A DNA stretch of 64,000 bases from Sphingomonas sp. TREG-RG-20F-R18-01 (lineage in GTDB: Bacteria > Pseudomonadota > Alphaproteobacteria > Sphingomonadales > Sphingomonadaceae). The stretch lies in NCBI RefSeq assembly GCF_022662475.1, contig NZ_JAKNQQ010000002.1, positions 620,001-684,000 on the forward strand, written 5' to 3'. The stretch's first letter is position 1. Each line of letters opens with the position of its first letter. Made by a program: the position numbers and the translations under genes. Under the pieces are notes generated by a model, which made no database searches, was not told where the DNA came from, and saw only the letters and a program-made list of their open reading frames with translations. Of this stretch, positions 62,969 through 64,000 are shown piece by piece.

Positions 62969-64000
62969 CGCTTGGCCAGGACCGGTGCGAGGTCGGCGTA
63001 GATCGCCCTGGTCGCATCCGCGCGGAGCGGGTATTTGTCGCTCGGCAGATAGTTGACCATGATCGTCGCGCGAACCTTGTTGACCGGGTCTACCCAGGCG
63101 ATCGTCCCCGCAGCGCCGCCCCAGCCGTACGTGCCCTTCGCCGGACCACCGGGCGCGTCGTACAGCGTGACCGAGCCCCCCGCGCCGAAGCCCTGCGGGT
63201 TGGTCGTGCCCCCCGTCGCCGAGACCGCGCCCGGATAGACCACGCCGAGCGGGAGCAGGTTGGACATCGCGAGCGCGACGGTCGCTGGCTTGAGGATCCG
63301 CTTGCCGTCGAGCGTGCCGCCGTTCTGGAGCATGTGGAGGAAGCGGTCGTAATCGCCCGCCGACATCACCAGCCCGGCGCCGCCATAAGGGAAGCTCGGC
63401 TTCTGCAGATAGACCGAGGTCGCGGCCGGATCGAGCGGGACACGGTTCGCGCCGAGGATCGCATAGCCGGTCGCGAGCCGGCGCGCGTCGGCTTGCGGCA
63501 CGGTGAAATAGGTCGACTTCATCTTGAGCGGCTTGAAGATCCGCGTCTCGAGGAAGCGGTCGAACGGCATCTTGCTCGCAACCTCGATCACGCGGCCCAT
63601 CACGTCGAGGCCGATCGAATAGCTCCAGCGCGTGCCCGGCTCGGCGATCAGCGGCAGCGTCGCGACCTTGTTGGCGAACGCCTCCAGCGTCGCGGGGCGC
63701 TTGAGCCGCATCTGCGCCTCGCTTTTCGCGTCCGAGGTGAACGGGGTGATTCCCGCGTCCTCATAGGCCTTGAGCAGCGGGCCCTTGGTGATGATGGTGT
63801 AGCCGAGCCCGGCGGTGTGGGTGAGCAACTGGCGGATCGTCATCGCATGCGTGGCGGGCAGCGCGACCAGCGAATCCGGGCTGACCTGGACCTTCATATA
63901 TTTGAAGGCGGGAATGAAATCGCTGACTTTCTGGTCGAGGCCGATCTTGCCTTCCTCGATCAGGATCATCGCCGCCATCGCGGTGATTGGCTTGGTCATC
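62965..64000 (-). CDS. serine beta-lactamase-fold hydrolase (C-terminal part)
   Basis: This is the C-terminal 345 or so residues of a class C beta-lactamase/esterase-like protein. The visible part opens MTKPITAMAAMILIEEGKI, in which T-K are the last residues of the SxxK motif; the catalytic Ser lies just outside the window. YSIGLDVMGRVIEVAS gives the Tyr of the YxN-like motif. Such proteins are often esterases or peptidases rather than antibiotic-resistance enzymes. It overlaps nudC by four bases. The N-terminus and any signal peptide are beyond the right edge. Confidence 0.85.
   Translation of the reverse strand, partial: MTKPITAMAAMILIEEGKIGLDQKVSDFIPAFKYMKVQVSPDSLVALPATHAMTIRQLLTHTAGLGYTIITKGPLLKAYEDAGITPFTSDAKSEAQMRLKRPATLEAFANKVATLPLIAEPGTRWSYSIGLDVMGRVIEVASKMPFDRFLETRIFKPLKMKSTYFTVPQADARRLATGYAILGANRVPLDPAATSVYLQKPSFPYGGAGLVMSAGDYDRFLHMLQNGGTLDGKRILKPATVALAMSNLLPLGVVYPGAVSATGGTTNPQGFGAGGSVTLYDAPGGPAKGTYGWGGAAGTIAWVDPVNKVRATIMVNYLPSDKYPLRADATRAIYADLAPVLAKR

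Overview
The window is GC-rich chromosomal DNA of an alphaproteobacterium, most likely a sphingomonad (Sphingomonas or a close relative). I infer this from the gene order nfuA / rutE-like / tsaB / rimI / mucR / fur / plsC / miaB / phoH / ybeY / corC, from a suf operon led by an Rrf2 regulator with a short SufD, from a Fur lacking the C-terminal cysteine pairs, and from the dense scatter of short palindromic intergenic repeats. No rRNA, tRNA, CRISPR array, prophage or transposase gene was seen. The window starts inside katG and ends inside a beta-lactamase-fold gene.

Layout. 1-12.9 kb is mostly minus strand: katG (partial), corC, ybeY, a WcbI/GSCFA gene pair lodged between ybeY and phoH, phoH, a PilZ gene on the plus strand, miaB, plsC, fur, mucR, rimI, tsaB, a malonic-semialdehyde-reductase-like gene and nfuA. 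12.9-22.5 kb holds an M16 peptidase, an SMP-30 protein, an acyl-CoA synthetase, gamma-glutamyltransferase and pyrD. 22.7-29.7 kb is the Fe-S cluster assembly operon (Rrf2 regulator, sufB, sufC, sufD, sufS, sufT-like, sufA) followed by galU. 29.9-32.3 kb has a phzF-like gene, a cation efflux gene and pdxH on the minus strand. 32.3-40.5 kb looks like a block placed between pdxH and a dnaJ-like gene: a ParD/ParE pair, the NHEJ genes ku and ligD, a fused ATP-grasp/alpha-E protein and a transglutaminase. 40.6-48.5 kb carries dnaJ-like, yihY, fabI, a frameshifted glyoxalase-family relic, an accessory stretch (small membrane protein, M1 peptidase, membrane-anchored LuxR-type HTH protein) and aroC. 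48.9-55.9 kb has purA, a hypothetical gene, hisZ, a DUF559 endonuclease-like gene, serA and serC. 56-64 kb has a DUF4328 membrane protein, an extensin-like lipoprotein, a LOG-family protein, a membrane-anchored cytochrome c, pheA, a cupin, a zinc-ribbon protein, nudC and the partial serine hydrolase.

The most unusual content is not a single gene but the repeats. At least four families of 70-120 bp inverted-repeat elements occupy many intergenic gaps. In one superfamily each arm is itself a small hairpin with a GAAG or GCAG loop and stems that differ by compensating changes. The elements occupy every gap in the front half of the suf operon and sit against start codons, where they appear to supply ribosome-binding sites. 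One interrupts the linker of LigD in frame. Three lie beside local duplications of gene ends (pyrD 3' end, ATP-grasp 5' end, nudC 3' end joined to a pheA 3' tail). One pair forms 42-bp inverted repeats around the DUF559 gene between serA and hisZ, giving a compact gene-bearing element of about 430 bp.

Functionally most genes are housekeeping: Fe-S biogenesis, tRNA modification (miaB, tsaB), ribosome maturation (ybeY), amino-acid synthesis (serA, serC, hisZ, pheA, aroC), purine and pyrimidine synthesis (purA, pyrD), lipid synthesis (plsC, fabI) and cofactor metabolism (pdxH, nudC). Accessory functions are double-strand break repair, a toxin-antitoxin pair and several poorly characterised cell-envelope proteins.
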